From positions 37,819,744 through 37,883,743 of the forward strand of contig OW804096.1 in assembly GCA_942159475.1 (NCBI GenBank): a stretch of DNA of 64,000 bases. Reading direction: 5' to 3'. Shown here piece after piece: positions 1-14,100 of this stretch. Position numbers and translations under genes: made by a program. This DNA comes from Sthenelais limicola (Eukaryota > Annelida > Polychaeta > Phyllodocida > Sigalionidae). Under the pieces are notes generated by a model, which saw nothing but the letters and a program-made list of their open reading frames with translations, did no database searches and was not told where the DNA came from. Within the stretch, counting starts at the first letter, position 1. Each line of letters begins with the position of its first letter.

Positions 1-1993
1 GTCTTGGACGTCTAGGATCTTGTTATAAAAAGGCACAATTTCTGTTATTAAGAGAGCTGCCCAGAACAGAAAAAGTATTCCTGATGTTACGAACCCCTTT
101 CTTCTTTCTACTTGGATTAATATGATAGATAATATCTGCAATGGAAAATGGAAGAAATATAAGTTCATGGACTTGCATGTATGGTGAAAGAAATGGGTCA
201 GATTTCCAGAAAATGCACAATCTATAGTTCTACAGATCGATCAAATTCTGTTAAATTAGAGTGAAAAATGATAAATGCTAGGTATATCTTAGTATATTCT
301 ATATTGTATTCATTGAATAACTCGTACTGGTTGTGTTAAACTGTATTTTGAACCTAACTTTGTTCTTAAATTTGGGTTATTTGAGAGGATTGGTTAAGGT
401 CAATTGTATATTTTCTGACGATCTGGCCCAAATATATTTTAGAATACATTTATATTGTCTTCCAACTGTTATGATTGTACACGCAAGGAAAGTGTAGTTC
501 AGCTGACATTGGTTACTGTTTGGGGGTGTGGTGTCTGTGTGTGTGTGATATGTGTGTATGTGTATATGAATTACCCCAAATGAAAAGATTAAGAAAAAAA
601 TAAAGAAATATTGACATCTCATTTTTGCCTATAGTTTAGTGGGACGTCAATATTCGATGCATTCCGATGGTAGTAGGAGTTGATATACTAGGGTGTATTT
701 CTTGTGTTCAGAGAAAAAGAATTAATAAAAAATAAATCTTAGAAAAAAGAACAAATATAAAATAAATTTATAACCTAATAATATATGAATGAGGAATGAA
801 GAGGATAAACCACTAATTTTTGCACTTTTCTGGGCTTTATTTCTCCATATATGTTATTTGCCTCATCTTGCCTCAAGAAAATAAGATGCGATAAAAAATT
901 ATTGCACTCTAGTCCTCACATGTCATGTACCACTGGTGCCGTTTACAGCTTCTGTAAAGTACATTTCTACTATATGTTCCGCTTCTATGAATGTCATAAC
1001 CTGGTTGGCAGGTACCATCAAACATAATTCTCTTTTTTCATTTCTTTTTTACATCATTCTTATTATTTTACTAACAGTTTCCTAGGGCAAAACATCATAT
1101 GTCTGTCTGCCTGTCAACACTATGTAATTTATAAATTCCTTAATTGCATAATTCATCAAGCTGAATACTATGTAATTAAGACTTCAGGTTGCCGTTAACT
1201 GACCGATAAACTAAGACTCATTTACAATGGTGAGAATTCAAGAAGTTGTGGAATTAAATTAAATAGAAGTTATAGATTGGAGTTACATCATCATTAACAT
1301 AATAACACCTGACAAGTTAGCACCAGATATTGGTGTTTCGGTTTATACACACATTCTGTCATGGCTCTAGTAAAAAGGACTCCTTTTTGTGTATAATATG
1401 TATAAAGTAAGGTAAAGTAAGACATACAAAGAGGTATAAGGGGGTGATACAGTAGACATATATGGATTTGCTACCTACAGCAAAAAGATAACACAAAGAA
1501 CATGGAGAATTCTTAAAAACAAACGATTGATTTCAAGACTTCAATTTGCTATTAGATACATATCTTGATGTATAAGGTGTCTCTGTGAGATAAATTTGAA
1601 ATAATCACAAAGTCACAATTATTCAATAGAAATCATAAAAGTAAAATTAGCAAGTTCAGGTAAGTATAAGTAAACAGTTGAGAGACACACTATAATTAAG
1701 ATATTGAGGTAAAATGTAAGATTGGAAATGTATGAAGAGATATTGTCGGGGGATTAACTTAATGAACGGGAGTTATAGTCTTGTATTAGTGTAGTATAAG
1801 TGACTTAACTTGATCATTAGTTTCAATGTCATTAACTTAAATTATTTTAAGGGCTGACTGGAGGACCAGTTCGCAGAAGTTCAACGTCCTATTTTTGTAA
1901 TATTTCAATTGAAAGAGTTCTAATTCAAGAGTTTTCTAATTCACAGAGTTATTTTACTTGAATAAAAATGATTAAAGGTGTGAGAATACTTAC
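1..1993. other. Presumed ABCC-like intron at left edge; no exon seen
   Basis: This stretch lies downstream (minus-strand sense) of the last visible ABCC exon, so it is presumably intron. I searched for the next MRP transmembrane exon and did not find one. It holds one family A MITE near 194-431 and otherwise AT-rich sequence without recognisable coding potential. Confidence 0.6.
194..431 (+). mobile_element. MITE family A copy
   Basis: Near full-length copy (about 238 bp) bounded by TGGGTCAGAT and its degenerate complement ATCTGGCCCA. It belongs to the sub-lineage with the central words AGTTCTACAGATC and GAGTGAAAAATGATAAATGC. Short open frames that cross it are by-products of the repeat. Confidence 0.85.
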
Positions 1994-2119
1994 TAGAGTA
2001 CCGGCTAGTACACCTGGGGTTACTACAGAGTTGAGGGGTGGGTTCAGCCCACTGGAGTTCTCTGATACCGCTTTAAATAAGTCTGCTAGTGACAGGATGC
2101 ACATAAACAATGCCATGAT
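1994..2119 (-). CDS. ABCC1-like exon 3 (TMD0 TM2-TM3)
   Basis: This 126-nt exon is 42 codons in phase 0. It is preceded on the minus strand by TTTTCAG and followed by GTAAGTATTC. It encodes a hydrophobic helix starting IMALFMCILSLADLF, a polar loop with NSSG (a possible N-glycosylation site), and the start of the next helix (VVTPGVLAGTL). In MRP1 the same position has a helix ending WADLF, a short loop, then the next helix. No ATG is needed because this is an internal exon. Confidence 0.83.
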
Positions 2120-5100
2120 CTGAAAATAGAGGAAAAGATATGTAATAATAATGAATTCTTTATCTTGGCAAGAGGGTACAGGTACAAAACAAAATAGGTA
2201 GTACAGTTCAGATTACAATCTGCTCTTCCAGTGTATGCCTCTTATCTACTAGGGTTGACTATCTACTGCTTGAGGTTAAAGCCTGGTTTCCACTGCCCCG
2301 CTACTTTTCCCGCTTCTACATCCGTTTCTTTGGTCCCGCTACTTTAGAAGTAACGGGAAGTAGCCGTTTCAAATAAAACATGTTTGAATTGAAGCGGCTA
2401 CCTGCTCCCGCTTCTAAAAGTAGCAGGGCCAATGAAACGGGAATAGTAGCGGGAGAAGTAGCGGGCAGTGGAACCTAGGCTTAATGTTTGGTGAGGGTTT
2501 CGAATTGGGAGTTTTTCTGGTATTATCGAGACTACCAGTTATAATATCGCTACAAGTGTGATATCTCAAGTAGGAGTATATAAAACAAGGATATATAAGG
2601 TACAATAATGCTCTAGACCATAGTAAAACATCAAAAGAAAATAATAAAAAAATATAGAATAAAATACAATAGAGTGAGAAGTAATGTACCCATATAACAA
2701 TATCGAAGAAGAAGAGATTTCAACCATCCAGCACATTACATTAGAGTTAAGATTACCAGTCTTGTATAAATTTAGTAAAATCTTTTCTGTCTGAGTATTT
2801 ATGTGCCTCCGTTGGTCAATCATATATAGGTTAAAACCCTAAAACATTCACCTTCAGCGTCCCCTTGTTTGTTTGTCTCACTTATAGTTTTGGTGATTCA
2901 ATGTAAGAAATATTCAGAATGCACTCAGACTGTGGTAATTAATACGAGGAGGAATTGACTGATATGAAACGTATCTTGAATGACGTTTATTCTTAGTTAT
3001 ATAAGGTAGTATGCTTAACTGGATGTGTGGTTGGATTATCCCTTTGTAACTTCATGTACATTTCTCTATAATGTGGTTTAATTTCTAAAATGGCAACGCA
3101 TGAAAACAACCATCTATATATATAAGACTCTGTCCAATTAAAATGCTGTTATGATTGGGGAATGCAATAATTAATTAAAAATTAATTAAGAATTAAAATA
3201 ACTTTTAGAATGCTTTGTGGAGCATGAGGGTTTGTTCAATATTCTTTTATTCTAAAGGCACCTAATTGATGAAACCTGGAGCTATAGTGAGCGATTGATT
3301 TTTTTATGATAAATATTATATATCTTTATTTAATAAAATAGGGAAGATGTATATCGTAATATCACGATGAGGTTGTGTGCAAATAATTAGATAATTTTAT
3401 TACTGTTATTATAACAATAGCCTCCATTTCTAGCCTGCTGGTGCACTGCTGGTGCACTGCTGGTGCACTGCTGGTGCACTGCTGGTGCACTGCTGGTGCA
3501 CTGCTGGTGCACTGCTGGTGCACTGCTGGTGCACTGCTGGTGCACTGCTGGTGCACTGCTGGTGCACTGCTGGTGCACTGCTGGTGCACTGCTGGTGCAC
3601 TGCTGGTGCACCAGCAGGCAGGCCAGAAATGGAGGCTATTAATGCTTTTAGTCTCGGTCGAATACTTATGGATACAAATTTTAATTAAAAAAAAGGTGGA
3701 TATAGAGACTAAGCATGATTAACTAACACCAGGCTGGGCAAATAAATGTTATAATGAATATATACTTACAGATTTAGTGTTGTTTTTCCAGTTGCGAGGT
3801 ATTTCAGGGCCTGTAGCTTTAGACAGGTAGATAGAGTAGGGAATGAGGGAGAGCCACAGCCAGGCGCAGGGCCCCCACACCACCACAGAGTTCTGGAAAC
3901 ATGGTGTGAACCTGGGTTCTTTACTGTTCCATGTAAGTTCAATATCCTGCAATTATAAAGTTTAAAATTGTATTAATATGATTTGTCATGTGATGTAATA
4001 TGATGCCACATAATGGAACATTATATTCCATCAATTTCAGGCAATAGATACCGAGTGTAGGTATTTCTTAGTATATATGGGTCAGATTTTCTGAAAATGT
4101 ACAATCCCAAATCAAAACATTTAGTCAATTCTGTTAAATTATACAGATAAATCGTCAACACCAGGTATATCTGAGTATATTTGATATAATCTTGATTCAA
4201 ACAGTCGATCTGTTTGGTTATGTTGAACTGTATTTTGAACCTCATTTTTGTCCCATTTGTGGGTTATTTGAGAGGGTTGGAAAAGGCGAAGTGTACATTT
4301 TTGGATGATCTGACCAATATAACTGTTAGAATTGTTGGTTTAAAAGACCTTTTAGGTTGTGCTGACCTGTATTTTGAGCATAGACTTTGTCTTAAATTTG
4401 ACTACGTTATTTGGGAGGATTGGTGAAGGCGAATTCTCAGGCGACTTCACCATTTTACATGATATCTTGTAATGGCAGAGGGATGATAGAAGGGAGGCGT
4501 CTCTTTCATTTAGTCAATAAAATATTACATAATTTCATAAGGAACATGTCCAAGATTGTTCAAGTTTCCTAGTTAAATAAGATCAAAGTCTTCAAGCAAG
4601 AGGTCGGATATACTTTTCCAGTTTGCTATAATGTTATATTGTGCCAGGAATAGTCCCAGCAAGGACCCAAACGTTGAGTATAATGTGATTTAGCCGGGAA
4701 TGCGGCCCTAAGAAAACTTTGGTTTCCCAAGTGGCTACAAGTGTAAGTCCCATAAGCTATATGTATGGCCCGAACCCAGAGTTCATGACATACAATTGGT
4801 AGCTGTACACATTTAGCTAATTCTACTAAATTAGGCTCCAATTTGGACAATACTAGGTAAATTCGAGAATATTGGCAGCTGTACACTTTTAGTCAATTCT
4901 GCTAAATTAGGCTGCCATTTGGTCAATACTAGGTAAATTCGAGTATATTCGGCATTGCATTTACTCTAGCAATCTGTTTGGCTAGGCTGAACTGTATTTT
5001 GAACTTTATTTTCATCTGAGATTTGGGTTATTTGAGAGAATTGGTGAAGGTGAATTGTACATTTTCAATCTAACACACAAACGTTATAAGTACAGCTAGG

Positions 5101-8100
5101 ATGCGTATTATTCCTCAGAGAACATGATAAATAGAACCAAATCTTAATTCATTCTGAATCATTATCATTAAAACAGTTTTATTATTTATTTCCAACAACA
5201 TAAAGCAAACCCAATATGGATATTTATATATAGGTTTTCCTAGAATCCACATACAACTTATGAGTACTAAATGCAACCGGTAATCTTCTTTACTTATTTC
5301 CCTGGAAAATACTTATACCTTCAGAAGAAATATTACATAGAAACGCATACACATTGCTGGTGAAAAATTTCAATCGACCGATCATTTGGGAATCATTTGT
5401 TTTTATACTATGTGTTACCCCGACACTAACTAGACAAACATAAACAAAGGCATGCAGAACCTCCATGCTGCCAACAAAACATCACCAACCCTTCACACTA
5501 CCTCCACATCCTTAGACCAAATAGGGGTCAGATTTTCAGAAAATGTACAATTGACCTTCACCAATCCTTTCAAATAACCCACAAGACAAAAATCAGCTTC
5601 AAAATGCAGTTTAACATAACAGAACTGATACTTTAAATCAATGCGATACCAAATATACTCAGATGTACCTGGTATTCATCGTTTTCCAGTCTAATTTAGC
5701 AGTATTTCCTAAATAAGCAGAGCTGCCAATTGTACATTTTCTGAAAATCTGACCCATAACCACACACAATCAAACCAAGGACATGCTGTACCTTCACGCT
5801 GACTTCACACTGCCACAAGACCCCTAAACCAACTAGCCAAGCAAAGTGCATGCAGTGCCTTCAAGCTGCCAAAACCTATCCCACTCCAACAAACACAACC
5901 CACTGGCACGAGCCATGTAATTAAAATTATCTTTCAGAATTAGATAGGATTTAGTCCATAGAGTTAGGCCCAGCTAGACACAGCAGTGGGCGGAAGACCA
6001 TGGTCATTCTGAACAGCATTGTCACCCGTGAGCCCATATCTCAATGTAAATGTCTTCAATTGATTAATGGTGTGACTTCATCGTACATTGTACTGTATAA
6101 AAATACTAAAAACAAAAAATACTAAATACAAAACAAAATTTTTTTCGGTTTAATGTTAATTGATATGAGACGGAATTGACTGAAGTGAAACTGATGTCTT
6201 CATTTATGTTTAATTTGAGTTAAAATGTAATGATATTATATGCTTAAGTGGGTACAAAAGTTGTAACTTTGTAACTTTACTTAGATTGTTTTATTTTGTA
6301 GTTTAATTTTTGAAATGGCTAAGCATGAAAGGAACCAGATATATAAGCGTCTTTTGTAAGGAATTTATGACCAATAAAAATGGTTTTTTTTAACGAAAAA
6401 GATATATATACCCAAAAATGAGAGAACTGGTAACAAGATGTGGACAAATTGTTTAAGCTTTATATATAGTGAAAAGTGAAAGAATTCTTTAAGCTTTAAA
6501 TAAAGCCGGGACAGAATGGACAGAATGAACAGAATAAGAGCGAATCGTTTGAATCCAAAATCAGTTAAGGTAGATTTACAATCTTTCTCAATAGGAGATG
6601 TGTAAGGCCGCCATATCGGGTTCTAGGACCAGAAAACATCCATTAGCTACATTACTGCCGGACTTGACAATAGTGAGTTATTATAATTATTGTTTTGATA
6701 GGGTTTTTTTTTATCCAATATGATAGTATTTGTACAATTTGGTCTGCCAGGGAGTTATAGACCTAATCATCATTATATGCTGTATAAACTTTATAAATTA
6801 CACTTATGTTTAGTTAGCTGAGAACCTCTATAGGTTCCCTTGTTTTCATTTTTTATTTCTCTTATCTTAAATGCAGGTTCATTAGTCTGGTTCAGGAACC
6901 TGGAAGTGCCCTTTCAGACGTATGTCTACTTTTTCTACATTTTTAGTAGGTGCAAATAATTCAATTCAATGAATCATAGGAGCTTTGGCTAATTTAAGAT
7001 GATTGGTGACAGTGACTTGTACATTACTGACGTCCTGACCCACTGTAGTATTTTTCACCTGGAATTGGGTGGGGACGTAGCACCAACAATTTAACATTCA
7101 CCTAAGGTATATAAAGCAAGAAGATTTCCCCGGAGCTTTTACTGTGAGATTAAAGAAAGTTCATTCACACATAAAACCAGTTCTTGACTGATGGAACTAA
7201 TGAGGTTGGGGCAAGAATTAAATTGAAAAAAAAAAATTATAAAAAATAGTAACATTAAATTGGAAACATGCATAGGGGTGAATTCGGTTCACAACTTACA
7301 GAAAAGCTCTATTATGTTCCTAAGGTTAAATAAAATAAAGAAATAACATGTTATTTATTCCAAAATAATTTCCGGAAGTCAATGCCTTGCTGCAATGACG
7401 ATATAATAATAGATTAACGTAACTTTTTTAGCTTGACTTTGTGGTACACCATGGGTCTCGTGTGTCAAAGGAACATATTCTATTGTATATATTCTGTATC
7501 TTATTTATTCATTTTTCTCATTTCAGTCAATTCAATTCAATATATCATTCATATGTACCTACAAGAGTACAAAAACAAAACATACATCTGAAAGTTGACT
7601 TCCAGGTCTTCCAGTGTGTTCCTGGACTCTTAGAAAGTTGTGTAAGCTCTCACAGACAGTTTGCATGATGTAATTACTTGATGTTTGTCGGTCTGTATGT
7701 TCTAAGTGTTTGCTGGCACTTGCATAGTATTATAAAACTTAGGCTAGAGGGTGCGGTATACTCCCTCCAGTGAGTGAAAATGAGCCTTGTATGTATACTC
7801 ATTTAGTGTAGATAGTTCTAGCTATGTTTTATTTCTATCTTATGTAATTTACATAATTATGATTAAAGAAAAAACATAAGGAAAAGTTCTTGCCATGTAT
7901 GGACATGACTTGGATGTAAGTGATCATAACTTCTTTAAAGGGTGGGTGGTTATATAAGAGGTTTTAGTCGCCAAAAACAGAGAATAATCATCAAAGTTGC
8001 AATAGGTGGTCGGTTAAGGTGGTAACAAAGCAACTCCAAAATAAATCAAATACCTCGAGAACGGTATCTCTGTTGGCATTCTCTGATGCTTGAGTTACCA

Positions 8101-11100
8101 TAATCCTCAATTGGTCGTTGCGCCGCTCCCCCCCCCCCCCCCCCCAACCCGATTAAAATAACATTTTCTGCTCTTCTCCTCCTTGCGTTCACCGTGGTTA
8201 AGCCACCCTTTAACCACCTCAGGAGGTAGTTTACGAACAAGCCAATTGTTAAGCCTTAAGCCCCGCTTACTGTCAACTAAAAACGACCATAAGCCAAACT
8301 CACACTTTAAACAAAAACAAGTTTAACCCTTGTTTAACCCTAGCTTATGCTATGCCAAAAGTGACTAAGAAGCAGGAGTCTTTTAGGGATTTTATACCTC
8401 TTTATTGGTCATCCACATTTAATAGGATGACCTAGGCATACACATTCACAACAAAGTAAGTTACAGTTACAGTTAAATTGTAAGCCGCCGATTGTACAGT
8501 CTGCTTATATTAGTAAAGGATAAATGATCGACATTGAGGGGCTGCTGGTGCATTATTTGGTGAAGGCCCGAAATGGAGGATATTAATCCTTTTAATTGCT
8601 GCCTTAAGCCTCAACCCCAAGACTGCCAAGACAGTCGTTAATTCGAGTAAATTATAATATCTATTATTGGTACATTAATTAATGTGTTGGTGCTTATGCT
8701 ATTTTCTTTTACACACATGTATAGTTATATACAGTGACGTAGGTACTACAAACCGTGTACAGAATCTGTCTATGAGTGAATGAGAGCATGAACCTTGAAA
8801 TGTGCAGAAACCCGTTGTATAAAGAATACGTTTTTTTCTTTTATTTTCTTTAAATAACAAATGTTGTTCATGATAACCTTCCCTCTTGGCTTCTATAATG
8901 TTAAATTTGATATAGAGACAATTGCTGACAATTTATTTAGCAGGAATGTCCTACCTAAGCCAGGGGAAGAACATATATAGTGAGTCAGATTTTCAGAAAG
9001 GCACAATCCACAGTTCTACACATCTACCAAATTCTGCTAAATTAGAGTGAAAATTGATAAATACTAGGTATATCTGAGTATATTCTGTATTGTATTCATT
9101 CAATAAATCTGTCAGGTTATGTGGAACTGTATTTTGAACCTGATTTTCCTCTTAAATTTGGGTTATTTGAGAGGATTGGTGAAGACCAATTGTACGTTTT
9201 CTGAAGATTTGACCCTAATGCGGATTTATTATGCAACAGGGCCAGGACACAAGTTACATGTGCATGGTTGGTTCCCTGGGGGCACTGTCATCCACACAGT
9301 CCTAGCTACGATTATGGAATACAGGTGAATCTTAGATTGATGCCTCTTTCATCCCAATTACAATCAGTAACTTTCTTACATAAGGATCAGGTCGCCACCA
9401 AATGTACAATCGGCAGCTCTATATATCTTTCTGAATTCTGCTGAAGTAGACAGGAAAAAAATAATAAAAATATATCCGAATATATATTTGGTATTGCATT
9501 GATTAATAAAAAGTGTTGGGTTATGTTGAACTGTATTTTGTACCTCATATATCCTTCCTTAAATTTGGAATGTTTCGGGCTTCGGGCAACTTCATCCTCA
9601 AACATGTCTCCATTGCAATTCCTGATTCATCATACCTATTATTAGGGGTGCATCATGTGACCTGAACCAGTTCATGACCTGTATAGTACGCTTCTGTAAA
9701 GATGCACCGGTCTATATCTCCTCTCACCCAGTTCCACAACAAATTCTTTCTGATAATGTTCTTTGCTAAACTATTTTTGCTAGCTTCGGGAGGAAATTCC
9801 TCCTGTTGAAATAGGTATATTATATAATACATTAAAAATATCAACAATATAAAATGATCTATATATATCAAACAAATAAATCAATATTTTTACACCCAAC
9901 GTGTAGGTAGCCTACAATATATTATTATTCTAAGAATACCATTATTCTAAGAATACCGTGTACAAAGTATTATCTTTCAGAAACCACTAATCACAACATG
10001 CTATGATTATTTTGTAATACCTCATCTCATCTCATCGCATTCCACCAAAACCTTCCTTCAATATAATCCTAATATATAGATAGAATATATAGAGAGAATG
10101 GAATGTGGTGGTAGTAATTGAATAATTATTATATGCCCCTAGCATAGGCAAATCATGATCTATAAACCTTTATTTTTGGTTTTGAATCGTCATAAAGTAT
10201 CTAAGACCAAAAGAAAACCAGAATCGAACTTTATGGTACACATACCGTAAACACATTTTTATCGCACCCCACTTATCGCACCTCTCAAATGGAATGCACA
10301 TATAATAAAGATTTATAGAGAGAATGCAACGAGCTGCCAGTAATTGAAAATTAAAATTTTATTGGACGAGATTCCTCTGCAGAAGTACAATGCCATAGGC
10401 AGAGCCTTTCGTGGAAAACCAAGTCCAATGATTGTATGTATTATGAGCAGTGAGTTCAATTCCATATATATTATATGCGCTTAAATTAGACCAAATATTA
10501 AGTGAAAATCGTCAGATAAGTGTGAGTAAGTAGGTGTCTCTTAAAGAAGTGTCACTGTCAATGACAGTGTGACAACATGCTGATAACCTCGTTCAGCGCC
10601 TGTCAAAGTTTAATTTGCGTAACGTTCAACACTTGTGACGCTATTGTAAGACAACATTTTAATCATTTGTGTTTGGTAAAAATATTTGTATTGCATCCCA
10701 CTTATTGCACCTCTTATATATTAAATATAAGTGTGCAATGAAACAGCTTTGGGGGACTCAGACCTCAGGCTCAAGCTATGTGTATAACGTCGCCTGTACA
10801 ATTTGCCTTTACAAATCCTCTCCAATCAATCAAGATTTCAATTTTTTAAAAACAAAAAAAAAATGATTTCAATCAAGATGTTCTGACACACCTGGCTGTA
10901 CCTTTATCATCCACACTTCCCTAGCGACCCCAATTACTTATCACTAAATCAGAGCTAACCTTTTGTGGAGATACATTTTGAGGTTTAATCTATAATGACG
11001 AATTTATGGCATCATTTATCACACCCATATTCACACACACTCCCAATGTAAGTGCAGCAAGAAGGTAGTCACCCGTCCAAGGTCAGAATCCCTGGTCACA

Positions 11101-14100
11101 AGGAAAATCCAATAAAAATAATAAAATAAATCCAATACAAACTATTACAAGTGTACTAACACAAAATGTTGTACGCCAAAATGTAAATTGGAAAAATAAT
11201 GTAAAATTGAATTATTGAATTCACTGGGTTCTAATAGTCACATGCGCTTGGGAAATAAAGAAATGATCAAATTCAATTCAATACCTGTTTTTATTTCTGC
11301 TAAATGCAGTCTATCATTTATATTATAGATACTACAATTTGATGGACCTTGATCTGGGTTCAAGTAAATGACCAATAATGTAGAATCAGCAGCTCTACAC
11401 ATTTAGACAATTCCTTCAAATTAGGCTGACAAATGACAAATACTCAGTATTCTGAGTATTTCTGGTATTGCCTTCATTTGAACAATCCAGTTGTTAATGT
11501 TTAACAGTATTTTGAACCACTTTGTTGTCCTTAATTTGGGTTATTTGAGAGGATTGGTGAAGGCGAATTGTACACTTTCTGACGATTTCACCCATATGTG
11601 CAACCCTGATTGTATTGATCTCGATGATTTACCTATTGACCTATTGATCAAAGTTCTATCTATCCACCTTAAAATCAAATCAATCACATATCACATGACA
11701 TAGATATATAAGTGTACAATCACTTCAATCATAGATCATTGATCATTTAATATGTGTGTTGTATATATATACATGTGTGACGTGTTACAGAAACATTAGT
11801 CAGAAGTCGCAAAATTGATATTTTTCAACGTTTTTGATTTACAAGAAGTCTTTGTAGGAATGTTTTTATTTTAGGATTCATTGTCCGTCTTAGTCGTCTA
11901 AATATGTGTACCATATTTCTCACTGAAAAGATCTCGGCATTTCTAAGATAAGGGAATATATTTGACAACTTTACTAGTGAATGTCCTCACAGAACTTCTT
12001 TTTCAAACACGTATATACAAAGATATAGTTCGTAACTATTAGATATCCTAAAAGTTAACATAGTCGGAATCCGCCTAATCTCATCGTTTAAGGGATGATG
12101 GCATCTCAAATAACATTTTTGTGCGACTTAAGACTCATTTGTCTGTGACACATAACATTCATCATGTGTGTTGTATATTCCTTATATTATGGGTCAATGA
12201 GCTAATTTCATATGAATTAGATATCATAGATTTGGTGAATGTCAATATTTGTAGGGCTGCCGAATGTGCCAATCCTAAACTGACACATATATAAATATAT
12301 TTGAATTTTAAGGCACTAAATATTGGAATCAGTCTAGGAAAATTTACATGGAATGAAAGCCCTTGTTCATAGGAATGAAATGAGACTAACATCTTTAACA
12401 TCCAATGCATATTGATGATGATAGGGCCGCAAATATAATGTTTAGGCAAAACAGCACACTTGAAAAATCTGACCCAGTATTTCTCAAAGTTGTTCTCATT
12501 ATTAGGGGGTTCGTGAATGAGTACATGTATACTGTGCAGGCCCAACATATAGTCCTGATACTGAGGGGTCATTGCTCTACAGCTACATATCATCTTAATC
12601 CATGCATCTTTGTTCAAGGATCCATGGACCATGCTCCGCTGGACAACACTGATTGTAAAATACAGAGGGATGGCCTAATCTAGCAGACTCTTTATCTGGG
12701 TCAAGTTTCCAGAAAACGTACACTTGTCCTTCAACAATCCCATCAGATAAACCAAATTTAAGATGAGAATCAAAATTCAAAATTCAAAATTCAAAATACA
12801 GTTCAACATAACCAGACAGATTTATTGAATGAATACAATACAGAATACACTCAGATATACCCAGTATTTATCAATTTTCACTCTAATTTAGCAGCGTTTG
12901 ATAGATGTGTAGAACTGTAGATTGTGCATTTTCGGATAATCTCACTCATCTATTCAATGCCCAGAGCCTAAACGTTCCTTTATTTCATAAAAAAACATGT
13001 TCATAAATGACAGTTAAATTTTTGGCCCGAGGATCCTTTTTGCTGTAGTTTAAAGAGTATAATATAAAGATAGATACAAATCTAATATGTGAATATCATG
13101 TGTTGTATAAGAACTAGCAAAGAAACCTTATGACTTTAACTGTATAAGTCGGTGGGTATGAGTGGTAACTTGTTTAACTAAACGTGCAGAACTGCCGATT
13201 GTATATTTTCTGCTGCCCTGGTCCATATTCAAACAATATAAACAATATAATGTTAATCATATTAATAATGTTAATCAGCATATAAAAAGATAAATAGTAT
13301 GCACACAAAACCAACGGGGACTAAACAAAAAGAGAAAATTTCTAAATAGTCAATTACGGAACCGTATCCGTATCTTTGTTGTGAAATACTTCGCACTTTT
13401 ATGTATGAAAGATAAATTGTGAGATGAAACATTCTGATTGATACGTTATACGTTACGTTTTTCCCGCCATGTCTTGCTGAACCTCTTTCTTCCTTGTATG
13501 TTTGTATATATCAGAGATACGGACCCGGGGATACGGATACGTTTACGTTTACGTTTACGTATAGGTTAGACTTGCTGAACCTCCCTAATCTTTTTGAATA
13601 TAACGTAATAGATACACAAAAATATAATATTTCTAAATGGTTCCCATTTATGATGCAATTCTGCATGCACATCACGGGACTGCCTTGCACTACGGGGGTG
13701 AGTAACGGGGTCACCCACGTGTGCATAAACCCCATTTTCATCCGGCATGAAGGTTATATAAGCATTAGCATAAGTAAATAGAGGTCCTGGGTCGCACTGT
13801 CTGCAGTCTACAACCCTTACAGCTGCATATATTATATATATAAGATTTTTATTCAGATTTTCACATTGAATATACATCAGAACTGGATGAAACCCTCTGG
13901 AAGCAGGTTTTCCGGGCTCATATGTCAATTATGACATATCTATCTGATCAAATTTAATCAATATTTGACCAATGCACGACTGGAGTTTTATCAATATTTC
14001 GCCGATGTAATTACAATGTAAAGGATTCCGGCAGTAATGCCTTTTCAAGATCATTGCTGAAAAGGTGATCGACTGCATGAATTCATGTTTGGGCCAACAC

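Larger units (their letters stand above)
2120..3769. other. ABCC-like intron 2
   Basis: Intron of about 1.65 kb between the TMD0 exons. It carries the TTAA-flanked MITE F (2276-2484) and the inverted-arm minisatellite element (3414-3646). The remainder is AT-rich, with no gene seen. Confidence 0.75.

Noticed and set aside
3431..3613. Regular repeat that could be mistaken for a CRISPR array
   Set aside because: The 11-bp units are contiguous with no spacers, and the locus is an animal intron.
3362..3722. Open frames of 74-93 codons on both strands (repeating HCWCTAGALLV or HQQCTSSAPAV)
   Set aside because: They are pure translations of the 11-bp minisatellite, which by unit length keeps several frames open; no coding signal outside it.
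4214..4426. Open frame with NCILNLIFVPFVGYLRGLEKA, similar to frames at 9119, 11491 and 63472
   Set aside because: The similarity comes from the family A MITE DNA; the frames are not conserved over the element and contain no start in common.
12162..12632. 156-codon minus-strand frame
   Set aside because: Longest frame in ABCC intron 1 but of ordinary composition for AT-rich sequence; no domain, splice context or repeat support.
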